The position numbers were made by a program, and so were the translations under genes. Of a DNA stretch of 64,000 nucleotides, positions 26,184 to 35,047 are shown in pieces. Source of the stretch: JACJVV01 sp964581515 (lineage in GTDB: Archaea > Nanobdellota > Nanobdellia > Woesearchaeales > JACJVV01); assembly GCA_964581515.1 (NCBI GenBank), contig CAZOOV010000003.1:62001-126000 (forward strand), in the 5' to 3' direction. Under the pieces are notes generated by a model. That model ran no database searches. It was not told where the DNA came from and saw only the letters and a list, made by a program, of their open reading frames with translations. The first letter of the stretch is position 1. Every line of letters starts with the position of its first letter.

Positions 26184-26954
26184 ATGCAGATTTATAATCC
26201 TCAGAATGGTGGTAATCAAGATAGCCATGTTACAATTGGTGGTAAGACATATAGAGGGAATAGTGTTCAAGTTCTTAATGGAAAAGTGATTGTTGATGGA
26301 AAAGTAGTTGATCATCTTAATAATGGCAGTGGTAATTTTATATATAATCCTCAAAATGGAGGCAATGTAAATGCAAATGCTGTTGGTGGTAATGCTAATG
26401 TTAATGTTACTGCTGGTAATGCATCTGTTAATGTGTCTGGAAATGGGTCTGTTTTTGCATCTGCAGGTGGTGCGGATGGCATGGGTGGACAAGGAGGTGT
26501 TGGAGGAGTTAGTGGTTCTTATGGTTATGATTCTGCAGCAATGAGGGGACAAGGATTAAATTATCAAACTATGTCAAAACAGCAATTCACTGGTTTAATT
26601 GCTCAAGTTGCAAGTGATATGAGAAGTAGGTTTGATGCTCGTTTTCCTGGAAGAATTTTTGATGATGCTACAGAGAAAGATTTAGGTTATCATATATGTG
26701 AAACTGCTAGGTTAGCAGTTATTATGGACCAAACTGGTCTTTATCCTCCTAAAATGAAGAGTGATTATGATATGCATGTTGATGCTATTACGGGGATATA
26801 TAATGATGGTATACAGAATAATGATGTACAGAATAGGGCTACTTATGAAGTTAGAAAGAAAAAGAAGAAAAAAGAAAAGAAACCCCAAATACCTGAATCA
26901 AAATCTCGTGATCCAGATGATCTTGAGGGTAGGCTTATTGATCTTCTAGAGTAA
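26184..26954 (+). CDS. Gly/Asn-rich protein with duplicated YNPQNGGN motif
   Basis: This 256-residue protein has two copies of IYNPQNGGN (residues 3-11 and 53-61), separated by a small beta-rich unit (HVTIGGKTYRGNSVQVLNGKVIVDG). Residues 60-125 are Gly/Asn/Val/Ala low complexity (NANVNVTAGNASVNVSG), suggestive of a beta-solenoid or adhesive stretch. A helical domain (about 135-215) and a very Lys-rich tail follow. There is no signal peptide. TTTTAAATAAA at 26152-26162 lies about 25 bases before ATG, so the mRNA is probably leaderless. The YNPQNGG unit may be a peptide-binding or self-assembly motif; no family is recognised. Confidence 0.75.
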   Translation: MQIYNPQNGGNQDSHVTIGGKTYRGNSVQVLNGKVIVDGKVVDHLNNGSGNFIYNPQNGGNVNANAVGGNANVNVTAGNASVNVSGNGSVFASAGGADGMGGQGGVGGVSGSYGYDSAAMRGQGLNYQTMSKQQFTGLIAQVASDMRSRFDARFPGRIFDDATEKDLGYHICETARLAVIMDQTGLYPPKMKSDYDMHVDAITGIYNDGIQNNDVQNRATYEVRKKKKKKEKKPQIPESKSRDPDDLEGRLIDLLE

Positions 26955-27164
26955 TTATTTCATAAATATTTTTTTGAACGGTATTACTCCTGCAATAACT
27001 GCAATTACTAAATACCAGTGCCAGTCAAGTGCAAGTATCGGTGACCAAAGTTTTGCTATCATCAAAATGAATGCAGCTGTTGTAAGCTTTATTAAGCTCA
27101 TGTCATACCATACAAGTTTCTTTAATTTCTTGTTTGTCTTATCGATTAGTTTTTTTAAGCACAT
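26955..27164 (-). CDS. Small two-helix membrane protein (69 aa)
   Basis: A 69-residue protein with a basic amphipathic start (KKLIDKTNKKLKKL) and two hydrophobic helices (LIKLTTAAFILMIAKLW and WYLVIAVIAGVIPF) ending in a basic tail. It fits a small inner-membrane protein with both ends inside. AAAGGAGG directly upstream of ATG 27164 supports that it is translated. It is convergent with, and abuts, the Gly/Asn-rich gene. Similar short two-helix proteins are common and unnamed in small archaeal genomes. Confidence 0.75.
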   Translation of the reverse strand: MCLKKLIDKTNKKLKKLVWYDMSLIKLTTAAFILMIAKLWSPILALDWHWYLVIAVIAGVIPFKKIFMK

Positions 27165-27239
27165 TTTGGAAAACCTCCTTTTATTATGTAATTATAATAT
27201 TTAGTATATTTTAGTAGAAGTAGTATATAATTATTATGC

Positions 27240-27857
27240 TTATTTTGTGGCAATTGCTTCAATAAAAGCTGATTTGTAAATATTGTAAACGGAAGAAGTC
27301 CTTCTTATTCTTATTATCTTGAATTCTTTTAATTTTTCTTTCATATAATCTTTACTGAAGAAATGACGGGCATGATTCTTTTTGTACATGTCTTTTTCTA
27401 TCTTTGCTCCTTGTTTGTAGAGTGCGTCTTCTACTGATTTGCATTTTATGAATATCCTTCCATCTTTCTTTAGAATCTTTGATAATTTATTGAATAATTG
27501 GGTTGTTGATTTATCATCAAAGTAATGCAGGCTTAAATGTGCATATATCACATCAAAAGAATTTTCTGGGAAATTGACTTTTCTTATATCTTTTTGAATT
27601 GTTTTAATATTTTTGATATTTTTTTCTGCAATTAGTTTATCTAATTCTCTAATCCCACTCTCTGAGAAGTCAATGGATGTAACTTTGAATCCTTTGGTTG
27701 TAAAATATAATGAATCTTTGCCGTCTCCACAGCCTATATCTAATAATGTCTTGAATCTTTTGTTCTTGATATGTGAGTAACTTCTTTTGGCAAAGTTATT
27801 TGTTTTCTGGGTCTTTCTCTTATCCCATTTAGTTTTCCAATACTCTTTTTCGTCCAT
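27240..27857 (-). CDS. Class I SAM-dependent methyltransferase
   Basis: A 205-residue stand-alone methyltransferase with motif I LLDIGCGDGKDSLYF (about 38-52), acidic motif II VTSIDFSESGI, motif III KDIRKVNF, motif IV FDVIYAHLSLHYF and LKKDGRIFIKCKS. This is the UbiE/TehB-type core with a short C-terminal cap (ARHFFSKDYMKEKLKEF). The substrate cannot be told from sequence; small molecules are most usual for this type. It is an isolated minus-strand gene between the small membrane protein and the glycogen-synthase-like gene. Confidence 0.85.
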   Translation of the reverse strand: MDEKEYWKTKWDKRKTQKTNNFAKRSYSHIKNKRFKTLLDIGCGDGKDSLYFTTKGFKVTSIDFSESGIRELDKLIAEKNIKNIKTIQKDIRKVNFPENSFDVIYAHLSLHYFDDKSTTQLFNKLSKILKKDGRIFIKCKSVEDALYKQGAKIEKDMYKKNHARHFFSKDYMKEKLKEFKIIRIRRTSSVYNIYKSAFIEAIATK

Positions 27858-27986
27858 GAAATTATTCTTATAGCTTTTAATATATAAGGTTTTTTGAGAA
27901 ATGAATAGTTCAATTGTTTGAAACTAGTATGAAATTATTATGGGATTATTCTGGAATTATTATAATAGCGTGAAATTAATATAATA

Positions 27987-29720
27987 TTAGACTATCTTCC
28001 TGCCTATCATTTCTTGGTATAGTTCAATGTATGCTTTTGCAGTGTTTTGGATATTGAATCTTTCAAAGCTCTCTTTCATAGCTCTTGCAAGCACTCCTTG
28101 TTTGAATTCATCAGATTTTCCGTAGAAATTCATCGCTTCTGCAAACCCATGCCAAAGTCCGCTCTTGATGCAGTCTTCATATACAAATCCGTTTCCCATC
28201 AATCCATCTCCTGAGAGATGTTCAACTGTATCTGCAAGTCCTCCTGTTCTTCTTACTATAGGTAATGTTCCATATCTAGGACCTTCTACTTGTGGAGTGC
28301 CACATGGTTCATACATGGATGACATCAATAAGAAGTCTGATGCAGCTTTGCCTAGCTGGCTTAGTTCTCTTGTAAATCCACAATAACTGACTCTTCCCCC
28401 ATAATTGCGTTCATGATTCTTTGCTAGTTCGATTAATGCAGGATCTCCATTTGCAACTATTGCTAATTGCATATCGAATTCGTTCATAAGATAAGGGACA
28501 AGTTCCATGAACATCCTGAATTGTTTCTGTGGATCTGATATTCTTGAAGGCCAAAAGAATATTGGCTTGGTTATGTCATGGTTTAAGCCTGTCTTTTCTT
28601 GGAATTTTGCTTTATTAATCCTTTTTCCTTCTTCTATATTTGGAAGACCTATGCTAGGGTCATGCCAATAATTCATTGTAAGTGCAGGATCTTTACTTGG
28701 ATCTGCTGAAGAAACAGGCGCATTGAGGATTCCTCTTGCTCTTCCTTGATTATTACGTTTTATAATCTCTTCTCTCATGTATCTAGGTATTATATTTTCA
28801 GTTTGGAAATACCAATTTACAATCTCTTTTAAGAATGTAGGGCTTACTGTATTTATAAAATCAGCAGCATGAAGTCCTGAAGTCAAGAAATCAACTTCAT
28901 TGGTCTCATAATTGTCTTTAAAAGTTCCTAGGACTCCTGGACTTTTTTCAGGTGAATGCCTATAATATAGTTTATCCCAGAATGGTTCTATGTCAATACT
29001 GTGTTTACTTAGTCCTTTTGGCCATTGATGCTGTGTGAATATGTTATGAAATGTCATTAGAGATTTCATATTCTTGCCATGCGTTTCACTTATGCTTTTG
29101 ACTGCTGCAGGAATAAGTCCAGTCATCCAGTCATTGCAATGTACAACAACATCACCATTAATCATTTCTGGTAGAACTCTGTAGATGACGCCTCTCATGA
29201 ATGCATTTGCTTTTCTTAGATCTATTTTGTCTAAGAGCGGTTTAGAATCATTATATACTCTTTCTGATCCAGTCAAAAGACCTTCTGATATAAGATATAT
29301 TCTTTTCTTCTCTTCAATTATCTTAAGTTGTTCATATTCTCTTGCTGTTATATCAGAAGTATTCATAAATAGGTTTTTGAATTCTGGAAGTGCTACTTTG
29401 ACATTTGCACCTTGTCTGTATAATTCTGCAACTAAAGCTGCTGATATATCTGCAAGGCCTCCTCCATCACCAGTTGTTATGATATTTGCAAGGTTGCCCA
29501 TATTCTTCGGAAGCTCCACTATTTCAGGTGTTACTACTAACACAGTAGGAAGTTTTACATCTGTCTTGGCTGCAGGTGCTTTTTGTGCTTTAACTATGCT
29601 TTCAATTCCAGTCTTTATTGATTCCCAGTCTTCTCTTTCTTCGTCTGAAGCTTCAGCTATATATTTTATTTCGAATGAATCTGCTTTCTGCATTAATGAA
29701 TCTAGGTTTTCTTGTGACAT
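27987..29720 (-). CDS. glgA: Glycogen/starch synthase-like glycosyltransferase (GT5)
   Basis: After about 80 residues of extra helical sequence, the protein shows the GT5 landmarks: GDGGGLADISAALVAELYRQG (the usual KTGG-L-ADV loop with KTGG changed to GDGG), CNDWMTGLIPAAV, FHNIFTQHQWP, and near the end MSSMYEPCGTPQ with GTLPIVRRTGGLADTV, the nucleotide-sugar and acid/base region. Family members elongate alpha-1,4-glucan from ADP- or UDP-glucose. The altered N-terminal loop, where the lysine normally contacts ADP-glucose, and a long insertion (about 290-340) suggest an unusual donor or a non-storage role. No other glycogen genes are nearby. A minus-strand TATA box CTTTTAAA lies near 29770. Confidence 0.82.
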   Translation of the reverse strand: MSQENLDSLMQKADSFEIKYIAEASDEEREDWESIKTGIESIVKAQKAPAAKTDVKLPTVLVVTPEIVELPKNMGNLANIITTGDGGGLADISAALVAELYRQGANVKVALPEFKNLFMNTSDITAREYEQLKIIEEKKRIYLISEGLLTGSERVYNDSKPLLDKIDLRKANAFMRGVIYRVLPEMINGDVVVHCNDWMTGLIPAAVKSISETHGKNMKSLMTFHNIFTQHQWPKGLSKHSIDIEPFWDKLYYRHSPEKSPGVLGTFKDNYETNEVDFLTSGLHAADFINTVSPTFLKEIVNWYFQTENIIPRYMREEIIKRNNQGRARGILNAPVSSADPSKDPALTMNYWHDPSIGLPNIEEGKRINKAKFQEKTGLNHDITKPIFFWPSRISDPQKQFRMFMELVPYLMNEFDMQLAIVANGDPALIELAKNHERNYGGRVSYCGFTRELSQLGKAASDFLLMSSMYEPCGTPQVEGPRYGTLPIVRRTGGLADTVEHLSGDGLMGNGFVYEDCIKSGLWHGFAEAMNFYGKSDEFKQGVLARAMKESFERFNIQNTAKAYIELYQEMIGRKIV

Positions 29721-29905
29721 AGTATAAAATACCAGACTAAGAGATACTTGTGGGTCTCGATTGGTTTAAAAGTGTTTCGGTTATATTGATGTATTTATAT
29801 GTGCCTTATGATTTTTAAGAAAATAGAAAAAATTAGTTAAAATAAGAAAAAATAGAATCATATAATTAGATAATTAAGTTAAATAATTAGATTAAATAAT
29901 TAGGT

Positions 29906-30487
29906 TTATACTAAATGGAATACTTCTTCTACGAATTTTCTATCTTCTAGTTCTTGTCTGGCTTTTTGTTCACATAGTACATATGCCCTGTCATTTGTAG
30001 CATTTGTAGCAGGTACTACTAGCCATTCATGACCTTTAGAATAATAGTCATCATGTTCGAGCTTCTTTTTGATTAATTTTTCAATTTCATCATAAATTAG
30101 CCTTAGTGATTCTTGATTGACTTCTCCTTGTTTAGCTTTTGCTGGGTCGACAAGTGCTGCTTCAGCAATGAGATAAGGCATCAATATATGTGCTTCATCA
30201 AGGACATACCATCCAGTCAATATATTTCCTCCTAAGGAATTGATAATTTCTTGATCCACTCTTCCTTTCTTGAATGTATATTTTGCCCACATATAAAATC
30301 CTGCATGGACTGAGTATATTTTTAATTCTTTATTCTTGTCTACATAATCTTGGTAACTATTAGTTAATTTTTTGAGAGCGTCAACAGGCCAGCTATTAAG
30401 AGCAGGAGCGAAATGCTGGTGCCCTTTCATATTTACAGCGAGTTTAGTCATAATCTTATGTATTACATCATGCTTTTCAAACATCAT
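29906..30487 (-). CDS. Hypothetical protein
   Basis: A mostly helical soluble protein of about 193 residues rich in His and Trp/Tyr (KGHQHFAPALNSWP, FYMWAKYTF, GWYVLDEAHILMPYLIAEAALVDP, KGHEWLVVPATNATND). The reading frame could open at a TTG at 30508, but ATG 30487 with AGGTAAT just before it is the more usual choice. No catalytic motif or family is recognised. The 185-bp stretch downstream (29721-29905) is AT-rich and holds only the promoter of the glycogen-synthase-like gene. Confidence 0.7.
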   Translation of the reverse strand: MMFEKHDVIHKIMTKLAVNMKGHQHFAPALNSWPVDALKKLTNSYQDYVDKNKELKIYSVHAGFYMWAKYTFKKGRVDQEIINSLGGNILTGWYVLDEAHILMPYLIAEAALVDPAKAKQGEVNQESLRLIYDEIEKLIKKKLEHDDYYSKGHEWLVVPATNATNDRAYVLCEQKARQELEDRKFVEEVFHLV

Positions 30488-30579
30488 ATTACCTATATTT
30501 AGGTTCAAATGATGCCTTTTTATGTATTTTGGTGATAGTTAGGAATATTTGCTTAGGACAATATCAAATAATCAAATTA

Positions 30580-30648
30580 GTATACTGGGCACGGCGCGAT
30601 TATGATGCCTTTACAATGCATCATGCGCCTCGATTGGCGCTAGTATAC
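30580..30648 (+). ncRNA. Recurrent structured element, copy 1
   Basis: A 69-base imperfect hairpin closed by GTATACT/AGTATAC (30580-30586 with 30642-30648). Inside are the conserved GCACGGC (30589-30595), a GATT bulge, a stem ATGATGC/GCATCAT, then GCGCC-TCGATT-GGCGC. The GCGCC segment can pair with the upstream or the downstream GGCGC. Three further copies at 54530, 54868 and 59330 keep the core but change the stems with compensation. It lies in the 266-bp divergent spacer, 127 bases before the kinase-like gene and before that gene's TATA box (about 30708-30717). Confidence 0.65.
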
Positions 30649-30774
30649 ATATAAATATAATTTTGGATATATTTACTGTAGTATATGTTGTATATATTTC
30701 ACTTACATTAGGTTTATAACCTTTATTTACCCTATTATAGTTACCGCGCTGTATCTGGGGGAATTCACAACAAT

Positions 30775-31866
30775 GTGGTTGACATGGGTTATGAATTCCA
30801 GCTAATATACAGAAAAATAGTCCAAGCTAGATGTCCTGAAGATATATTCGGAGATTTTAGTTCTAAAGGGACAGAAGCACAGAAGGACGCACTTGAAGAG
30901 CAGTATCAATATCTTACTGGAAAAGTTAATCCAGCTAATTTCTCAGGAGACAGAAAATTAGAGTATATGGCTGGTGAGGCCAAGACTGCTCTTGATGATT
31001 ATTATAAGAAAGCAAGAATTCTGATTGGTGGAAGTTCTTATGGTCTTCGAGAGGAATCTCCTGGACTTGTTGATATTGCGATGAGTTTTAATTCTGAAGG
31101 TAAGGAATACAAAATCTATTCTGATATGATTGAAGGTGATTTCTCAAATGTTTATTTTGGCGAGATGATGGAAGGTGAGAGGCTTGAGCATATCTGTTTG
31201 AAAGTTCCATATGACAAAAAAGATAATAACCTAATGAGGAATGAAGCAGCGATACTTAAAGATGTTCAGCATAAATCTTTACCAGTACTTCTTGATGAGC
31301 TTACTCTTGATGGAAAGAGATGCAATGTTACACGGACACTTGAGAAAAGTTATGATCTATATGAGGTAAAGGAAAAATATCCTGATGGACTCCCTCAAGA
31401 GCATGTAGCATGGGTATTTGACAGGTTGCTTAGTGTTCTTGGTTTTCTTCATACGAACCGTGTGATACATGGTAGTATAGAACCTGGAAATATAATGATA
31501 ACACCTCATAATCATAATGGTCTTTTGATAGATTATATGCTGGGTATACCTGATGCCAATCGTAGTGGCAAAGGATACAAGGGAATGAATGATTATAGCG
31601 CTCCTGAAGTCAAGAAAGGAGTCAAACCTTACCCAACTTCTGATATGTATTCTTTGGGTAAGTCAATGCTTTACTTAGCTGGAGGTGATATGGAAACAAA
31701 TGAGTTCCCTTCATCAATGGACACTCGATTTGCAGATTTCATTAAAGGACTTTTGAGAGAAGATGTTGAAGCGAGGGAAAAAGATGCATGGAGTGCGTGG
31801 CATAGATGGAGAGCACTTCGTAGGGAAGTACTTGGAGAACCAGAGTTTAGAGAATTAAGAATGTGA
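30775..31866 (+). CDS. Degenerate Ser/Thr kinase-like protein (probable pseudokinase)
   Basis: A 363-residue protein. Residues 1-95 are helical and resemble the J-domain-like start of a bacterial family of kinase-like proteins that sit beside vWA genes. The kinase-like core has a glycine loop EGDFSNVYFG and an ATP lysine in ICLKVP, but the catalytic loop is HGSIEPGN, lacking the HRD aspartate and the following lysine, and DFG has become IDY. DMYSLGKSMLYLAGG and a helical tail follow. It probably binds a nucleotide or a partner rather than phosphorylating. Start is GTG 30775 (GGGGG 13 bases before) or ATG 30784. It leads a five-gene plus-strand operon. Confidence 0.85.
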   Translation: MVDMGYEFQLIYRKIVQARCPEDIFGDFSSKGTEAQKDALEEQYQYLTGKVNPANFSGDRKLEYMAGEAKTALDDYYKKARILIGGSSYGLREESPGLVDIAMSFNSEGKEYKIYSDMIEGDFSNVYFGEMMEGERLEHICLKVPYDKKDNNLMRNEAAILKDVQHKSLPVLLDELTLDGKRCNVTRTLEKSYDLYEVKEKYPDGLPQEHVAWVFDRLLSVLGFLHTNRVIHGSIEPGNIMITPHNHNGLLIDYMLGIPDANRSGKGYKGMNDYSAPEVKKGVKPYPTSDMYSLGKSMLYLAGGDMETNEFPSSMDTRFADFIKGLLREDVEAREKDAWSAWHRWRALRREVLGEPEFRELRM

Positions 31867-31907
31867 TAATGAACTTGATGTGAAATAAATAACATGACGT
31901 GAAACAA

Positions 31908-33107
31908 ATGGGAGGAGAAACATATTCAAGACCGGTCGGAAAGGCTTCTTCGAGTAATTTCTATTCGGCTACACCACCAAATAAAAGAAGATACATACCA
32001 TTAAGGAGAAGTGGAAGCTTAAGGTCAAGATTTCTTGGTGATTTGAGGGATAGCATGGTTAATGCAATCAATGATGCAGTCTATGTTTCAGAGAAATTAA
32101 TGGATAGATTGCCAGATAAATCAATGATAAAAAAATGGGTTAAGCCCGGAGTGATAAGAATGGGAGGAGGAAGTTATTCAAGAGATGTTGGAACATCTTC
32201 ATCATCTGGAAGTTTTTATTCAGGAGGCACATCAAGCGTTGCTTCAAAAAGTGCACTTGGAAGGTCTTATGCAGATAGGAGCACAAGTCCAAAAAGGAAA
32301 ATAGTAACTTCAAATAAATTGAGTCCTATAGTAATCGCTTTAGACGTGACTGGTTCAAACATTGAGTTTGCCAGGATTGTCTATGATAAGGCGCCAATGT
32401 TGCATGGGCAGATTGAGCAGCAAGGATATCTGAAGGATTTTGATATCTGTTTTTCAGCTATTGGAGATGCTTACTGTGACGATGCTCCTTTGCAGGTATG
32501 TGATTTTCAATATGGACTTGCACTTGATGATGAGCTAAAGAAGCTATGGCTTGAAGGTCACGGTGGTGGTCAAAGGATGGAAACATATGAGCTTGGCGCA
32601 CATTATTTTTCAAAGAAATGCAAGATGCCTAAAGCCGATATGCCTTTTATGTTCTTCATAGGTGATGAGGCACCTTACCCTAAGCTTACTTCTGGCATTG
32701 TTTCTGATGTCATGGGTAATACTATTGCAAATGACTATGCTTCAAAGAAAGTATTCCAAGGACTCTTCAAAAAATTCCAGGACAATGTTTTCTTTTTGCA
32801 GAATCCTTACTGTGGGAACAGAACTAGGGATACAGAAGAGATTAAGGAGGAGTGGATAAATATTGTTGGTAGAGAATATGCTGAACATATAATCCCTATC
32901 ACAGAGGAAAAATCAGTAATTGATGTCATACTTGGAACCATTGCCATGGTCTCAAACACAAGGGATATGAGGCAATATATGGGTGACATGGAGCAGAGAG
33001 GACAGACTTCTAGAAGAAGAAGGAATGTTGAGCAATCACTTGGTGGACTTGAAGCAGTAGTTGCAGCAAAAGCAGGGAAGAAAAAAAGTGGAGCAAAGAG
33101 GCTATAG
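31908..33107 (+). CDS. vWA-domain protein with duplicated SYSRD N-terminus
   Basis: A 399-residue protein. It starts MGGETYSRPVGKASSSNFYS, and about 85 residues later a second copy, MGGGSYSRDVGTSSSSGSFY, appears, matching the N-terminus of the next gene. A Ser/Arg/Lys-rich linker leads to a vWA domain whose MIDAS start is ALDVTGS, followed by GDAYCDDAPLQVCDF, GGGQRMETYELGAHYF and FFIGDEAPY. The C-terminal 40 residues are basic. The longer GTG start at 31899 is possible, but the family begins at MGGxSYSR. It is cytoplasmic and paralogous to its neighbour. Bacterial relatives sit beside the same kinase-like family. Confidence 0.85.
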   Translation: MGGETYSRPVGKASSSNFYSATPPNKRRYIPLRRSGSLRSRFLGDLRDSMVNAINDAVYVSEKLMDRLPDKSMIKKWVKPGVIRMGGGSYSRDVGTSSSSGSFYSGGTSSVASKSALGRSYADRSTSPKRKIVTSNKLSPIVIALDVTGSNIEFARIVYDKAPMLHGQIEQQGYLKDFDICFSAIGDAYCDDAPLQVCDFQYGLALDDELKKLWLEGHGGGQRMETYELGAHYFSKKCKMPKADMPFMFFIGDEAPYPKLTSGIVSDVMGNTIANDYASKKVFQGLFKKFQDNVFFLQNPYCGNRTRDTEEIKEEWINIVGREYAEHIIPITEEKSVIDVILGTIAMVSNTRDMRQYMGDMEQRGQTSRRRRNVEQSLGGLEAVVAAKAGKKKSGAKRL

Positions 33108-33116
33108 GTGACCAAG

Positions 33117-34136
33117 ATGGGAGGAGGAAGCTATTCAAGAGACGTGATTGGAACAAGCTCTTCAGGGAGCTTTAGGAGAGGGACAACATCAAGTGCAGTT
33201 GCACATAGAGTTCTGAAAAAAAGCAAGCAGGATCCATCTACAAAAACGCTTGCTAGAGTCTTGATTTCAGAATGCAAAAGTCCTTTAGTCGTTGCGCTTG
33301 ATGTCACTGGTTCAAATATTGAGTTTGCCAGGATTGTGTATGATAAAGCACCAATGTTGCATGGACAGATTGAACAGCAACAGTATCTTGATGATTTTGA
33401 GATCTGTTTTGCAGCGACAGGTGATGCACATTCTGACGCGGCACCTCTTCAAGTATGTGATTTTCAGTATGGTGCTAAACTGGATAATGAATTGAAGAAA
33501 ATATGGCTAGAAAGAGGTGGTGGTGGTAATAAAGCAGAAACATATGAGCTTACTGCATATTATTTTGCAAATTATTGTTTTATGCCAATGGCAAAAAAAC
33601 CTTTTTTCTTTATGATTGGTGATGAGCCTCCTTTTCCAACACTTGAAAAAAAAGTGATTAGAAAGTATGTAGGCGTAAAAGATTCAGTCAGGAAGATATA
33701 TGATACAAGGATGATCTTTCACGATCTTTATGACAAATTCCAGGGAAATGTGTTCTTGTTCCAGAATCTTAATTGTGGTAGGAATGAGGCTAGAACAGAG
33801 AAAGTAAAAGATCAATGGATTGAATATCTTGGTTCAGATAATGCTGACAAGATAATACGTGTCTATGATGAGAAATCAATCATAGATCTGATGCTTGGAA
33901 CAATATCAATGGTTTCTGGAGCCAGGACTCTTGACAGTTACATAAGTGATATGAAAGGCAGAGGGCAAACAAGAATGCGAATAAATAATGTACAAAGGTC
34001 ACTTCAGGGGTTGGAGTACACTGTGACTGGGATAACTAGAGAACAGTTTATAGCAGATCCTATCGGGAAAAGTGGAAGTTTACCTTCTGATATGAGATAT
34101 AACAGGGCACGAAGTAGTGGCGCTCGGAGGTTATAA
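33117..34136 (+). CDS. vWA-domain protein, paralog of upstream gene
   Basis: A 339-residue vWA protein starting MGGGSYSRDVIGTSSSGSF, with MIDAS start ALDVTGS, GDAHSDAAPLQVCDF, GGGGNKAETYELTAYYF and FFMIGDEPPF; long stretches of the vWA core match the upstream paralog. AGGTGA five bases before ATG 33117 decides the start over GTG 33108. The Ser/Gly/Arg-rich N-terminal segment looks flexible and may be the substrate or tether. Two vWA paralogs beside one pseudokinase suggest a hetero-oligomeric assembly. Confidence 0.88.
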   Translation: MGGGSYSRDVIGTSSSGSFRRGTTSSAVAHRVLKKSKQDPSTKTLARVLISECKSPLVVALDVTGSNIEFARIVYDKAPMLHGQIEQQQYLDDFEICFAATGDAHSDAAPLQVCDFQYGAKLDNELKKIWLERGGGGNKAETYELTAYYFANYCFMPMAKKPFFFMIGDEPPFPTLEKKVIRKYVGVKDSVRKIYDTRMIFHDLYDKFQGNVFLFQNLNCGRNEARTEKVKDQWIEYLGSDNADKIIRVYDEKSIIDLMLGTISMVSGARTLDSYISDMKGRGQTRMRINNVQRSLQGLEYTVTGITREQFIADPIGKSGSLPSDMRYNRARSSGARRL

Positions 34137-34138
34137 AG

Positions 34139-35047
34139 ATGTTTATTGTAACATTACCAACAGTCTATGATCTTGAATTGATTGAACGTATGTTTGCTAA
34201 CCCTTCAGTTGATGGGGCAAGGTACAATGTAGCAGTCAGAAGCTTGAAGAGTCCGATGGAAACTCTTGAGAAGGTTAAGGCTATCGCAGATAAGTATGAT
34301 AAAAAGCTATGGATAGATCTTAAAGGGAGACAGTTGCGTATTGTCAAATGGGCAGACCCAGTATTTAGTGAAATAGAACTTAGTCATGATTTGAAAGTTG
34401 ATCTTCCAGCTAAGATATTTTTCAGAGGAAATGATTGGTCAAGAATTGTTGATTATGAAGGCAATAAAGTGGTTGTTGATCCTGCACCTAAATATGCAGT
34501 CGGTGCAGGTCAAGCAGTCAATGTTCTTGGTGATGATCTTGTCATAAAAGGAGATTATCTTACTCAAAAGGATAAGGATTATATAACTGCTGCAAAGCAA
34601 TTAGGGCTTCATGATTACATGTTGTCTTTTGTAGAACAGGACCAGGATATATCAGATGTTGTAGCTCTTGATCCAGATGCAAAACTTGTACTTAAGATAG
34701 AAAGTCAGAAGGGACTTGGTTATGTATCGCATAGTTATACACCTGATAAGGGGTGTCTGATGGCTGCAAGGGATGATTTGATGCTTAATATTGGTGATCG
34801 TAAGACAGATATGTTTGGAGCTCTTGAAACTATGCTTGAGAAAGATCCAGATGCAATAGTCGCTTCGCATCTGCTTACTTCACTTGATGATCTAGGTTAT
34901 CTTTCACATGCTGATCTCTCAGATTTAAGGTTACTTGACATGATGGGTTTTAAGAATTATATGTTGAGTGACGGTGTATCTCAAAAATGTTTTGATAAAG
35001 CAGTAAAGGTATGGGATGAATATAGAGATGTCTATCATGGCAAATAA
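34139..35047 (+). CDS. Pyruvate-kinase-like TIM-barrel protein
   Basis: A 302-residue protein that matches the core barrel of pyruvate kinase in outline: KKLWIDLKGRQLRI resembles the PK substrate strand, KLVLKIESQKGLGYV resembles the metal-binding KIExxEG segment, and CLMAARDDLML resembles the MVARGDLG strand. It is much shorter than true pyruvate kinase (about 470) and lacks the B and C-terminal regulatory domains, so it may be an HpcH/PEP-type lyase-like or non-glycolytic paralog. GGAGG lies eight bases before ATG. It ends 11 bases inside the PurA homolog. In this operon it may make or sense a small metabolite; inferred only. Confidence 0.75.
   Translation: MFIVTLPTVYDLELIERMFANPSVDGARYNVAVRSLKSPMETLEKVKAIADKYDKKLWIDLKGRQLRIVKWADPVFSEIELSHDLKVDLPAKIFFRGNDWSRIVDYEGNKVVVDPAPKYAVGAGQAVNVLGDDLVIKGDYLTQKDKDYITAAKQLGLHDYMLSFVEQDQDISDVVALDPDAKLVLKIESQKGLGYVSHSYTPDKGCLMAARDDLMLNIGDRKTDMFGALETMLEKDPDAIVASHLLTSLDDLGYLSHADLSDLRLLDMMGFKNYMLSDGVSQKCFDKAVKVWDEYRDVYHGK

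Noticed and set aside
27858..27986. Degenerate GAAATTATTAT repeats downstream of the methyltransferase
   Set aside because: Low-complexity AT-rich spacer with no regular period; not enough to call a repeat element.
30709..30730. Fifth copy of the GTTGTAG operator near the pseudokinase promoter (GTAGTATATGTTGTATATAT region)
   Set aside because: The half-sites are not inverted relative to each other and the spacing to the TATA box differs from the four real copies.
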